Assembly (NCBI RefSeq): GCF_040833955.1
Contig: NZ_CP162133.1
Coordinates: 2,728,501 to 2,792,500, forward strand
Direction: 5' to 3'
DNA from: Leptospira sp. WS60.C2
Lineage (GTDB): Bacteria > Spirochaetota > Leptospiria > Leptospirales > Leptospiraceae
Length of the DNA stretch: 64,000 bases
The position numbers and the translations under genes were made by a program. The notes beneath the pieces are model-generated. The model was not told where the DNA came from. It saw nothing but the letters and a program-made list of their open reading frames with translations, and ran no database searches. Below are positions 53,841-61,822 of the stretch, piece after piece (the stretch's first letter is position 1; each line of letters begins with the position of its first letter).

Positions 53841-54431
53841 CTAAAATAGTGTTCCTAAAGCCAAAAAAACATCACGTTTGATACCAAGTGGCATATAAAA
53901 TTTTATTGTATCCACCACCTGTGCAGAACCTCCGTATACTTCAATCGCGACAGAGGTTTCTTCTTTGTTTTCAGAAATGATTTCTTGGAATTTCGGATAT
54001 ACTTTCGTCGGGGCTAAAAAATAGGATAAAACATTTCGGAAGGGGAAAGAGGAAGTCAAAGAATCTGATTTTGGAATCTCAAATGTAGTCAATTGACTTT
54101 TGACCGCTTTGATTTGTGACACAGAAAGACCATCCATTCGACAAGCCAGGATGGATCTTAAGTTTTCCTCTGGAGTATCAGGTGTATCCAAATAAATAGC
54201 CATACTACTACATTCAGTGATTCCTACTGCTTCCCACAGCTTTTGGAATTTTTCCCAACTTTGATGCAAATTCTTGTACGGTCCCTTATGTGGATAAACA
54301 AAGACAGAAACTGGACCAAAGGTTTCCCGTTTTACTTCTACCTTGGAAAAACCACCCATATAGGCGTAAAATGTCATCCCCAGTAAAAACAAAATTCCAA
54401 TTGTAAGGCTTACATATTTTACAAATTTCAT
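53841..54431 (-). CDS. Membrane-anchored GyrI-like (TEX264-like) protein
   Basis: A 196-residue protein: one N-terminal membrane helix (YVSLTIGILFLLGMTFYAYM), then a GyrI-like/SOUL-type small-molecule-binding domain with VSVFVYPHKGPYKNLHQSWE and the second half SDSLTSSFPFRNVLSYFLAP. This single-pass layout is like eukaryotic TEX264. Ligand unknown. ATG at 54431 with a strong GGAGGGG just upstream. An imperfect 24-base dyad lies right before it. Confidence 0.85.
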   Translation of the reverse strand: MKFVKYVSLTIGILFLLGMTFYAYMGGFSKVEVKRETFGPVSVFVYPHKGPYKNLHQSWEKFQKLWEAVGITECSSMAIYLDTPDTPEENLRSILACRMDGLSVSQIKAVKSQLTTFEIPKSDSLTSSFPFRNVLSYFLAPTKVYPKFQEIISENKEETSVAIEVYGGSAQVVDTIKFYMPLGIKRDVFLALGTLF

Positions 54432-54441
54432 GACCCCTCCA

Positions 54442-54465
54442 GTATCGATATTTCAAAATCAATAC
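54442..54465. promoter_or_regulatory. Inverted repeat before the GyrI-like gene
   Basis: GTATCGAT (54442-54449), eight bases, ATCAATAC (54458-54465): 7 of 8 pairs match, 10 bases before the start. The tetR upstream region has the related TATCGAT near 49970, which may or may not mean a shared regulator. Confidence 0.4.
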
Positions 54466-54598
54466 AGAATCCAATCTCCAAATACAAACAATCAGTCGTA
54501 AAGGGAATGACAGGAATGATTTTTGATAGTAAGATCCAAACTTTCATAGTCAATCAATTTAATCTAATTAAGTCTATCGCAGTCTAAGCTAAAGAAGA

Positions 54599-55849
54599 TT
54601 GATAGATTCAAATCAGGATATTCATTACAAATTGAAAGTTACATTTCCCACAGACCCAATTTCCATAGAAAATAGACTTCGTTCCATTGACCCCATCCAA
54701 TATGGAAAATCTAGAAATTATATCGATGGGGCAGTTACATTATTATCTCCTTATATTGCACGTGGTTATCTTTCCACAAAACAAGTGTTTGCATATGTTT
54801 CATCTTTGGGTTACAAACCTTATCAAATTAGTAAATTTGTTCAAGAATTAGCATGGAGAGACTATTTTCAAGAAGTATGGAGAAACAAAGGAAACCAACT
54901 CTTCTCTGACTTAAAACAATTGCAGCCAAACATTCTACACAATCAAATCCCGAAAGGAATACTTAAAGAAACTATCCACACTGGAATCCCTGCCATAGAC
55001 AAAGAACTCGAGGAATTTTATAAAACAGGTTATTTGCACAACCACGTTCGTATGTACATTGCTTCAATTATTTGTAATGTAGGAGGTGCTTATTGGAAAC
55101 AACCTTCACAATGGATGTATTATCATTTATTAGATGCTGACTTTGCGAGTAATACTTGCAGTTGGCAATGGGTTTCAGGAGCCTTTAGTTCGAAAAAATA
55201 TGTAGCAAACCAAGAAAATATCAATCGATATCTGAAAACAAACGATTCTCAGACATATCTCGACAAATCTTATGAAGAGATTCTACAATTCACATCTATT
55301 CCCAGAGAATTAGAAACACGTGTAGACTGGGATTTAACGGAGGCATACGAGTCTACGAAACGTTGGTTTGAGTTAAAGAAAATATCAGACCTTTCAGAAG
55401 GGATCAACAACCGTTTTTTTGATGTAACAAATCCACTAATCATTGATCCATCATTGCCAGTGTTTTTATACGATTTTTATAACCTTGATCCGAATTGGAA
55501 AAAAGATACGAAAGCAAACCGTATTTTCATTTTACGTCCACATTTTTTCAAACTTTATCCATCATCTCCTAAAACAATGGATTTCATCTATTCATTATCT
55601 CAAAATATCGAAGATATCAAATTTTTTTGGGGAGAATGGGATGATTTATTGGCGCAAACTAAAGACTATCGAATTGATTTTTTTTGGAAGGAACATCCAA
55701 CAAACAAAGAGTATGTGGGAAAAGAAGAACCACGTGATTGGCTATTCCCGAAAGTAACTGGATACTTTCCGTCCTTCTTTGCTTATTGGAAGAAATGTGA
55801 AAAATTTTGGATTCATGAAGACGATAGAAATCCAAGTTTATTTCAATAA
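54599..55849 (+). CDS. Photolyase/cryptochrome-related FAD-binding protein
   Basis: A 416-residue flavoprotein. The FAD-binding helical domain comes first (IDPIQYGKSRNYIDGAVTLL; QISKFVQELAWRDYFQEVWR; GYLHNHVRMYIASIICNVGG; ADFASNTCSWQWVSGAFSSK; VANQENINRY), which in ordinary photolyases is the C-terminal half. The usual N-terminal antenna domain is missing; instead the C-terminus (about 295-405) has RIFILRPHFFKLYPSSPKTM and IEDIKFFWGEWDDLL, which resemble that kind of Rossmann fold. The start is non-ATG (TTG at 54599; an in-frame stop lies just upstream). DNA repair or light sensing is possible; neither is proven. Confidence 0.85.
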   Translation: MIDSNQDIHYKLKVTFPTDPISIENRLRSIDPIQYGKSRNYIDGAVTLLSPYIARGYLSTKQVFAYVSSLGYKPYQISKFVQELAWRDYFQEVWRNKGNQLFSDLKQLQPNILHNQIPKGILKETIHTGIPAIDKELEEFYKTGYLHNHVRMYIASIICNVGGAYWKQPSQWMYYHLLDADFASNTCSWQWVSGAFSSKKYVANQENINRYLKTNDSQTYLDKSYEEILQFTSIPRELETRVDWDLTEAYESTKRWFELKKISDLSEGINNRFFDVTNPLIIDPSLPVFLYDFYNLDPNWKKDTKANRIFILRPHFFKLYPSSPKTMDFIYSLSQNIEDIKFFWGEWDDLLAQTKDYRIDFFWKEHPTNKEYVGKEEPRDWLFPKVTGYFPSFFAYWKKCEKFWIHEDDRNPSLFQ

Positions 55850-55858
55850 AAGTATCTA

Positions 55859-56485
55859 TTAGTCCATTTCAGTTGGGATAGTCTTGCTGGCACTTTTTTC
55901 AAATTGCAACATTCTTTCTCGACTAATACCAATTAAGTTATGCGTCAAAGTCAGAGTATCGCCCAAAAAATCAGGTGCTAAACGAATTTCCACAACGCGA
56001 TACCAAGTTTCCCTCGGTGGAACAGAAAAAGCATGATTTACGCACAAACATTTAAATTTGAAACCAAAACTATGCTCCACAGGCAAAGCAGAGTGAGGAG
56101 CTGCAAAAAAATAAACGGGGGAATCTGTGGGATTTTGCATCACAAGTAAAAACTGTTTTTTAGATCCAGGTTTCAGAACAAGCTGGCCATTAGGAATCGG
56201 ATCTCCAAAAGGAGCACGTTTCCCTTCTGGAACTGAACCGGTTGTCCATAGTGCCAAACTTTGTGCTCCACTAGGCTCTCTGATTTCCATTTGTAACGGA
56301 AGTGATGTATATTCCCACTTCACTTCAATATTAACTTTGTTAGCTTGTTTGGGACTGACAACATTGGTTTCTTTTTGGTTTTGTGTTGGCCCTTCCACAT
56401 GATCTCCACAACTAAGGAAGAAGAAACCAAATGAAAAACATAGGCACCAAACACATGTTTTTTGTGACAACCCAAATCGACTCAT
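55859..56485 (-). CDS. Lipoprotein with Cox11-like copper-chaperone fold
   Basis: A 208-residue lipoprotein (lipobox FLSC, Cys26). The mature domain follows the order of Cox11/CtaG, which delivers copper to cytochrome oxidase: LLVMQNPTDSPVYFFAAPHS, then FGFKFKCLCVNHAFSVPPRE with a CxC pair (Cys146, Cys148) in place of CFCF, then RLAPDFLGDTLTLTHNL. Cox11 is usually anchored by a helix, not a lipid. A copper role is inference from these matches. ATG at 56485, one base after the previous stop. Confidence 0.65.
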   Translation of the reverse strand: MSRFGLSQKTCVWCLCFSFGFFFLSCGDHVEGPTQNQKETNVVSPKQANKVNIEVKWEYTSLPLQMEIREPSGAQSLALWTTGSVPEGKRAPFGDPIPNGQLVLKPGSKKQFLLVMQNPTDSPVYFFAAPHSALPVEHSFGFKFKCLCVNHAFSVPPRETWYRVVEIRLAPDFLGDTLTLTHNLIGISRERMLQFEKSASKTIPTEMD

Positions 56486-56486
56486 A

Positions 56487-57959
56487 TTATTCTAAATCAA
56501 GTTCCAATGTAGAAAAGTCCAAGTTTTCTGTTTTTTTAGAATTGATGAGGTAAAAGTGTTTTCCTTTCATTTGTAACGTAACAAACTCTTGAAAAATCTT
56601 TTCCGTATTGTTTGGGTCCGGATTTTTCACTAAGTTACAATCCCTACCACAACCATTACAATCTCCACCACCATAATCCAAAAAGTTTGTGAAGGTTTGT
56701 TTTCGCAAGAAACCAAAAATACGAAGCGTGATTTTACCAGGACTCATTTCCTTTACTTCGTAGTTACCGAGACCATAAAAACGATTAGAACTTTCTTCTC
56801 CAGCATCATAATTGGTTCTCGCAGTAGATCCTTCCAAAAAGAAGGTCCCATCAGAACGTAAACGAATGGTCCAATCAGACGATGTAGGAGGATCCATATT
56901 CTCTTCAATAGGAACTTGAGTCTCACCACCAGCAGGTTGGTCTACCACTTCTTCATCACCCGACACAGCGTAAACTTCTCTTCCTGTAAGTCCTCGATTT
57001 AAAACTTTTCGCAATGAAGCTTTGGTAAATGAATCAAAATTTTTAGCGGCTGTATCTTTCGATTTTGGGAGCGTATCCATAACAAACCAATCGCCATCAT
57101 GACCAAAACGCAATTCGGATAAAACGATTCCCTTTTCGGTAAGACCCGGATAGATCTCTTCTACCTTCATCGTTAGTTTTTTCCCTTTGAAGGGAGTTGG
57201 AAGAGAAATTTCTTGGCTTCCCATCGTATCTTCTACATCGATTTTTGCTGAATATCCATCATCACCAGTGAGTAAAAATGATTTCACTCTACCATTCTTA
57301 ATACAATGTACATCAGACCTTTGGTAACCGTTCCAAATTTTTAGAACTGAGATTTTTTTTGTGTCACCAAAATCAAATTGAAAGCTAACACCCACTCCCC
57401 CTTTCACAGAAGCATACCCATTTTCATATTTTGAGTCGAATAGATTCATCACAGAATATGTTGGTTCTGGTGAAGCAGTTTCAGACGCTGTAACGGAACC
57501 AGAAACTACTTCTGGTGTATAAGTACGATATGCTTTTTTACTATCATCATAGAATTTTACTGATTTCAAACAAATGTTTTGATTTCTCTGAAAATTCAAA
57601 GTAACGGATCTCGCTTGGACAACTGGATCAAATGTAATTTCTGAATTTGATTTTTCAATATCTGTACTTGCATACACTTCGTCAAAGTTAACATATGCAG
57701 CAATACGATCTTTGAATTGTCCAGAACAAGATTCAATTGATACCTTTGTTAGAGGAAAGGCATTGTCTGCATAAAAGTGAACTTTTACAAACTCGGCGCC
57801 AGGTTCAGCCTTCCACTCTTTTCCATCTAACACTAAAAAGGGGAGGCCATTCTCCATTGAAGTAGAAGTCACCATGGAAAAATGGAGTTTTTTCCCACAA
57901 TTGACCGTGGAAATTGTAGTTAGAATCAAAATAAAAAGTAAGCTAGATTTGAATTTCAT
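56487..57959 (-). CDS. Lipoprotein with NADase-type glycan-binding domain
   Basis: A 490-residue lipoprotein (signal ending STVNC, Cys21). Residues about 155-290 hold a discoidin-like beta-sandwich: SYSVMNLFDSKYENGYASVK, VSFQFDFGDTKKISVLKIWN, SLPTPFKGKKLTMKVEEIYP, the pattern seen in the NADase-type glycan-binding module of Leptospira lipoproteins. A second such region may lie at 30-150. The C-terminal part has a Cys cluster (GGDCNGCGRDCNLV, near 440). Probably outer-membrane, glycan-binding. ATG at 57959 with AAGGACC; coupled to the Cox11-like gene. Confidence 0.8.
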   Translation of the reverse strand: MKFKSSLLFILILTTISTVNCGKKLHFSMVTSTSMENGLPFLVLDGKEWKAEPGAEFVKVHFYADNAFPLTKVSIESCSGQFKDRIAAYVNFDEVYASTDIEKSNSEITFDPVVQARSVTLNFQRNQNICLKSVKFYDDSKKAYRTYTPEVVSGSVTASETASPEPTYSVMNLFDSKYENGYASVKGGVGVSFQFDFGDTKKISVLKIWNGYQRSDVHCIKNGRVKSFLLTGDDGYSAKIDVEDTMGSQEISLPTPFKGKKLTMKVEEIYPGLTEKGIVLSELRFGHDGDWFVMDTLPKSKDTAAKNFDSFTKASLRKVLNRGLTGREVYAVSGDEEVVDQPAGGETQVPIEENMDPPTSSDWTIRLRSDGTFFLEGSTARTNYDAGEESSNRFYGLGNYEVKEMSPGKITLRIFGFLRKQTFTNFLDYGGGDCNGCGRDCNLVKNPDPNNTEKIFQEFVTLQMKGKHFYLINSKKTENLDFSTLELDLE

Positions 57960-58023
57960 TGTTGGTCCTTCGAAAACGTGGATATATAAAAACTGAATGT
58001 AAGGCGAAAAAGCAAGAAATTTT

Positions 58024-58941
58024 TTAACGATCTGTGTCTTTTAGGACTTTCTTCCATGTCTCTTCATTGAGAGCTCCAACAATCCACTTGCCATTTACCC
58101 AAAATGTAGGGATTGAAGTGACACCTAGTTTTTTTGCCTCTTCCCAATCTTTCTTTACCAGATTTAAATATTTTCCGACTTCTCTCTTTGAATCACATTC
58201 AGCCAATAAATCAGATGAAAAAACTGGCAATGGTTCCCCATGAATCATACTTTTTGCATGTTTGTAAAGAACTAACATATGATCCGTGAAGTGAATCGGA
58301 TCCTTTTCCCATAAACAACGCGAGACAACAAGAGGTGCCAAACTTTCAATGGAATCCCCATCTAACGGATAATCCTTATGTACATAAAAAACTTGATTTT
58401 GATATTGTTTGAGAATCTTCTTTGTATGAGGAAATGTATCCTTACAAAAACCGCATAAATAATCACTCCATTCAATGATCACCCACCTAGACTGAGCATT
58501 TCCAAATTGAGGTGAAGATTTCAAATCCAGTTTTGTTAGAAACTGAGTTTGATTTTGATGGATCGGTTTTTGCTTAATTTGAATATTTGCCTTTTGAAAG
58601 ATTCGACTCCAAACAAGTCTCATTCGAATCGATTCACGTAAACGATCAATTGAGTCGGTATCGGGAAAGTTCGTTCGAAGTTGTTTCTTTTCAGAATTCC
58701 AATAAACATTGATCTCTCGGTCGGTAACGAATTGTTTCTCAGAGTCTTTCCATTTCTGCAAAGAAAAACCAAGGGAACTCGCTTTTTCATTTAACACCCG
58801 CAAATGGTCTTCATTAGCAAGAGTCTCTTTCAAGGACTCTTCTGATGGCAACGAATCAGGAAGGTATCGACTCTCATCCGATGTGCCTGAACAAAAGAAA
58901 GTTAGTAGTAAGAATAGAAGCAAAGGAATTCTGGCAATCAT
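58024..58941 (-). CDS. DsbA/thioredoxin-like lipoprotein
   Basis: A 305-residue lipoprotein (LLLTFFC, Cys17) whose C-terminal half is a DsbA-type thioredoxin fold: WVIIEWSDYLCGFCKDTFPH with redox Cys163 and Cys166, a helical insert, and the cis-Pro in GVTSIPTFWVNGKWIVGAL. The N-terminal 130 residues are helical and charged. It would form or swap disulfides in the periplasm. First gene of a likely three-lipoprotein operon, 64 bases before the NADase-type gene; it could keep the CxC of the Cox11-like protein or the Cys cluster of its neighbour in the right state. Confidence 0.88.
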   Translation of the reverse strand: MIARIPLLLFLLLTFFCSGTSDESRYLPDSLPSEESLKETLANEDHLRVLNEKASSLGFSLQKWKDSEKQFVTDREINVYWNSEKKQLRTNFPDTDSIDRLRESIRMRLVWSRIFQKANIQIKQKPIHQNQTQFLTKLDLKSSPQFGNAQSRWVIIEWSDYLCGFCKDTFPHTKKILKQYQNQVFYVHKDYPLDGDSIESLAPLVVSRCLWEKDPIHFTDHMLVLYKHAKSMIHGEPLPVFSSDLLAECDSKREVGKYLNLVKKDWEEAKKLGVTSIPTFWVNGKWIVGALNEETWKKVLKDTDR

Positions 58942-59011
58942 GATGTTTTGGAAAATTGTCTCAAATTTTGAAAGATCTAGGAAACAATTTTTTGATTGAA
59001 ATCATATTTTT

Positions 59012-59524
59012 ATGAGTCACAGATATATTACTCTTATGAAAACAAAGATTATCTCCCGCATCCTCCAAGTATTTGCTCTCTATTTATTTTTTTCAACATC
59101 TTACACAATTTTAGGAAGAATTCTAACCATTCAATCGGGCAAAAAAATCAATGGAGAAGTGGTATCGTCCTATAAAGAAAAACAATACTCCACTCAAACA
59201 AGCGGAAAAAGTTACGGGACAACACACTATATCCTAAGACCTATCATTCAATACAAAGTGAATGGAGAGACCTTTGAAATCAATGGGAAAATATTGGGAG
59301 AAGTAGGCAAGGAATACCAAATTGGAACACCCGTAGAATTGATTTACAATCCTAATCAACCAAGCTATTCTTTTATCAATTCATTTTTAGAATTATGGTA
59401 TGAACCTTTGAAATATATAATTTATAGTGTGATCTTATTTTTTTTTGGAACATTTTTGAAACAAATCATGGAAAGAATAAAGGAGAAAATAATTCATTTT
59501 TTCCGAACTCGCTTTTTTTTATGA
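59012..59524 (+). CDS. DUF3592 membrane protein
   Basis: About 162-170 residues depending on start (ATG at 59012 or 59036). Two membrane helices flank an extracytoplasmic beta domain: GKKINGEVVSSYKEKQYSTQ, LRPIIQYKVNGETFEINGKI and IGTPVELIYNPNQPSYSFIN, which is the DUF3592 signature. Function unknown. It ends 4 bases before the ankyrin gene, so the two are co-transcribed. Confidence 0.85.
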   Translation: MSHRYITLMKTKIISRILQVFALYLFFSTSYTILGRILTIQSGKKINGEVVSSYKEKQYSTQTSGKSYGTTHYILRPIIQYKVNGETFEINGKILGEVGKEYQIGTPVELIYNPNQPSYSFINSFLELWYEPLKYIIYSVILFFFGTFLKQIMERIKEKIIHFFRTRFFL

Positions 59525-59528
59525 TGCA

Positions 59529-60458
59529 ATGAAAGCTAAATTCGACACAAACACACTTACAAATGTTCGCATTCACTGCATTAAACGAATCATCCACTTA
59601 TCTTTTCTATTAATACCAAACACAATATTCTCTCAAAATAAAGAGATGATCAAATTGGAATGGTATCACTACATTTTTCTTTCGCCTGTTCTGATCGTAG
59701 ATGCAATGACAACAAGCTACGAGAAATTTAAAAAAGAAATCCAAGAGCAGAGAGAGTTTCAAGGTTTATCTGAGCTACATAAAGCAGTGATTCGCTCAGA
59801 CATGGAAAAAATCAAACAATTGATCGCCGCTCAGAATGACACAGAATCTAAGGATAAAAATGGAGAAACACCATTATTTTATGCATTAGATCGAAACCAA
59901 GTTCGTATCGCAAAATTCTTAATTGAAAACAATGCCGACGTAAATGTAAGAAATATAAATGGAAGGCATATCATACAACCCGCAATTCAAAACAATCAAT
60001 ACGATATATTAAAATTAATGTTAAAACATGGACTAAAGTTACAACTTACAGAAAATGGTGACACTGCTTTAACGCTTACTTGCAATCTAAAGCCAGATAA
60101 CTTTAAGTTCATCCAGATGTTTGTTGAACATGGAGTTCCCATCAACCAAAAAGACAAATATCGTTACACAGCTCTGATGTATATTGCAACTTCAGAAAGT
60201 CCAAAGCTAGACATTGTCCAATACTTAATCAAAAAAGGTGCGGACGTGAATGAAAAAGATATTGAGGGTAGATCAATCCTTCGTCTGCTCATAGAAAGGA
60301 AAACGATGAATCTGAATTTAATCAAAATTTTAGTGAATCAGGGAGCAGATCTTTACTCTAAAGATAAAGACGGAATATCAATTTTTGAATATATCAGGAA
60401 ATATTATGATGATCCAGACAATGATGAGGTTGTTTTATATTTAAAAGCGCATAGGTGA
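59529..60458 (+). CDS. Ankyrin-repeat protein with N-terminal hydrophobic segment
   Basis: A 309-residue protein. An N-terminal hydrophobic stretch (IIHLSFLLIPNTIFSQ) may export it. About six ankyrin repeats follow from residue 75: LHKAVIRSDMEKIKQLIAAQ, TPLFYALDRNQVRIAKFLIE, NADVNVRNINGRHIIQPAIQ, TALMYIATSESPKLDIVQYL, ADVNEKDIEGRSILRLLIER and ADLYSKDKDGISIFEYI. Protein-binding role; no enzyme motif. The 215-base AT-rich gap after it contains no gene I can support. Confidence 0.87.
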   Translation: MKAKFDTNTLTNVRIHCIKRIIHLSFLLIPNTIFSQNKEMIKLEWYHYIFLSPVLIVDAMTTSYEKFKKEIQEQREFQGLSELHKAVIRSDMEKIKQLIAAQNDTESKDKNGETPLFYALDRNQVRIAKFLIENNADVNVRNINGRHIIQPAIQNNQYDILKLMLKHGLKLQLTENGDTALTLTCNLKPDNFKFIQMFVEHGVPINQKDKYRYTALMYIATSESPKLDIVQYLIKKGADVNEKDIEGRSILRLLIERKTMNLNLIKILVNQGADLYSKDKDGISIFEYIRKYYDDPDNDEVVLYLKAHR

Positions 60459-60673
60459 TCAATTTTTCTTTTCTTCTAACCTTTTTATCTAAAAAAATTC
60501 TCTTTTTCGAAACATGAGTCAGTTTTTAAGAGTCTTCCATAAAAAGTCCTTCCAGAAATAAATATGAACATAGAGTTGAGAGGTTCAGTTTTTAGATGAA
60601 TTTCTGATGCTTATAATAAAAATATTCTCGCTTAAATATCAAAACATGCTCTTTTTTGCTCGAGGTATTTATT

Positions 60674-61057
60674 ATGAATTTCATCATATCAAACATCAAA
60701 TGGATCATGTTAGGCTCAGGCCTTATCACATGCTCTATGGTTTTATCGGCAATACATCCAAGCCTAGGTCTTTCGTTAACATTTGGGGAAACTTTAGATG
60801 GGAATCTGGCAAACATCATCGTACGTAATTGGGGGGCGCTCATCGCAATCGTAGGTGGAATGTTAGTGTATGGAGCCTACAATCAACCTAATCGCAATTT
60901 AGTACTTGCGGTTGCCTCTATCAGCAAAACAATCTTTGTTTTATTGAATTTGATTTATGGCCAAACATATTTTAGTAAGACTAGTCCTGCACTTGCATTT
61001 GATTCAATATTAGTAATCATTTTTGTTTCATATTTATTATCTAAATCTTCAAAATAA
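60674..61057 (+). CDS. Small four-helix membrane protein
   Basis: About 127 residues with four membrane helices (WIMLGSGLITCSMVLSAIHP; LIAIVGGMLVYGAYNQPNRN; LAVASISKTIFVLLNLIYG; LAFDSILVIIFVSYLL). The layout recalls DUF4345-type proteins; no function known. ATG at 60674 with GAGG nine bases upstream; the longer frame from 60656 is not favoured. Confidence 0.75.
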   Translation: MNFIISNIKWIMLGSGLITCSMVLSAIHPSLGLSLTFGETLDGNLANIIVRNWGALIAIVGGMLVYGAYNQPNRNLVLAVASISKTIFVLLNLIYGQTYFSKTSPALAFDSILVIIFVSYLLSKSSK

Positions 61058-61142
61058 GCAAACAATTTCTCTTTCTAGATGATAATAAAAAATGGATCAT
61101 GAACTATATTGAAACTCTCTAAATATTAGTTTCATTGGTCCT

Positions 61143-61811
61143 TTATTTTCGATCCAAAGCTTGATCCAAAAATTGATTGAGCGGATACACAACACCAAAC
61201 AATTTCACTATATCCTCACTACTTAGTTTCGAAGTTAAATCTATATTCTTCAATTTTCTTGCCACAGCAAAACCTTTGTATTTAAGGATATCAATCATTG
61301 GATGTTCTTTTGCAAAACCTCTCGGAACCGTCTTTACTTTCTCCGCATAGAATGTATTCCCAAATGTTTCTTGAAACTTGGGATCGTTTATAATTTTTCT
61401 AAATCTATTTGAATCGTTAGCAATTTTATTTCTAATTTTAAATAAAGAATGTGAATCTGGCTGATAACATCCTCCACCTAGCAAAGATTCGTTTGGTTCA
61501 ATGTGTAAGTAATATCCAGTTCCTTCAATTTTACGACCCCCTCCTCTCATAAAAATCCCAAAGTGAGTTTTATAAGGACTTTTATCATTGGAAAAACGAA
61601 CATCTTTATAAATTCTAAATATACAAGATTTAGGTTCAACGCCTTTTAGCGAAGGGTCAAATTTTCCAATGCCTGATAATAACATAGCAGTATAATAAAT
61701 CAGTTCCTTTTGGTAGCCATCAAACAGAAGTTTATGATCTAAAAACCATTCCTTATTATTATTTATCTTAAGATCTTCTAGAAATTTAAATATCCCTTTA
61801 CTTAGTTTCAA
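61143..61811 (-). CDS. DUF2461 (TIGR02453) protein
   Basis: A 222-residue cytosolic protein with the family blocks LKINNNKEWFLDHK, CIFRIYKDVRFSNDKSPYKT and GGGRKIEGTGYYLHIEPNES. No activity is established for this family. Start is TTG at 61811 with AAAGG eight bases upstream, overlapping the cyclase stop region (TAAAGG); it is coupled to the FIST-cyclase. Confidence 0.9.
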   Translation of the reverse strand: MKLSKGIFKFLEDLKINNNKEWFLDHKLLFDGYQKELIYYTAMLLSGIGKFDPSLKGVEPKSCIFRIYKDVRFSNDKSPYKTHFGIFMRGGGRKIEGTGYYLHIEPNESLLGGGCYQPDSHSLFKIRNKIANDSNRFRKIINDPKFQETFGNTFYAEKVKTVPRGFAKEHPMIDILKYKGFAVARKLKNIDLTSKLSSEDIVKLFGVVYPLNQFLDQALDRK

Positions 61812-61822
61812 ATTAATTACCT

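Noticed and set aside
60576..60617. TTGAGA and TATAAT before the small membrane gene
   Set aside because: The 30-base spacing is too long for a sigma-70 promoter; only the -10 box would fit.
60592..60843. Minus-strand 83-codon frame over the small membrane protein
   Set aside because: The plus-strand four-helix protein has the better start, ribosome site and amino-acid pattern.
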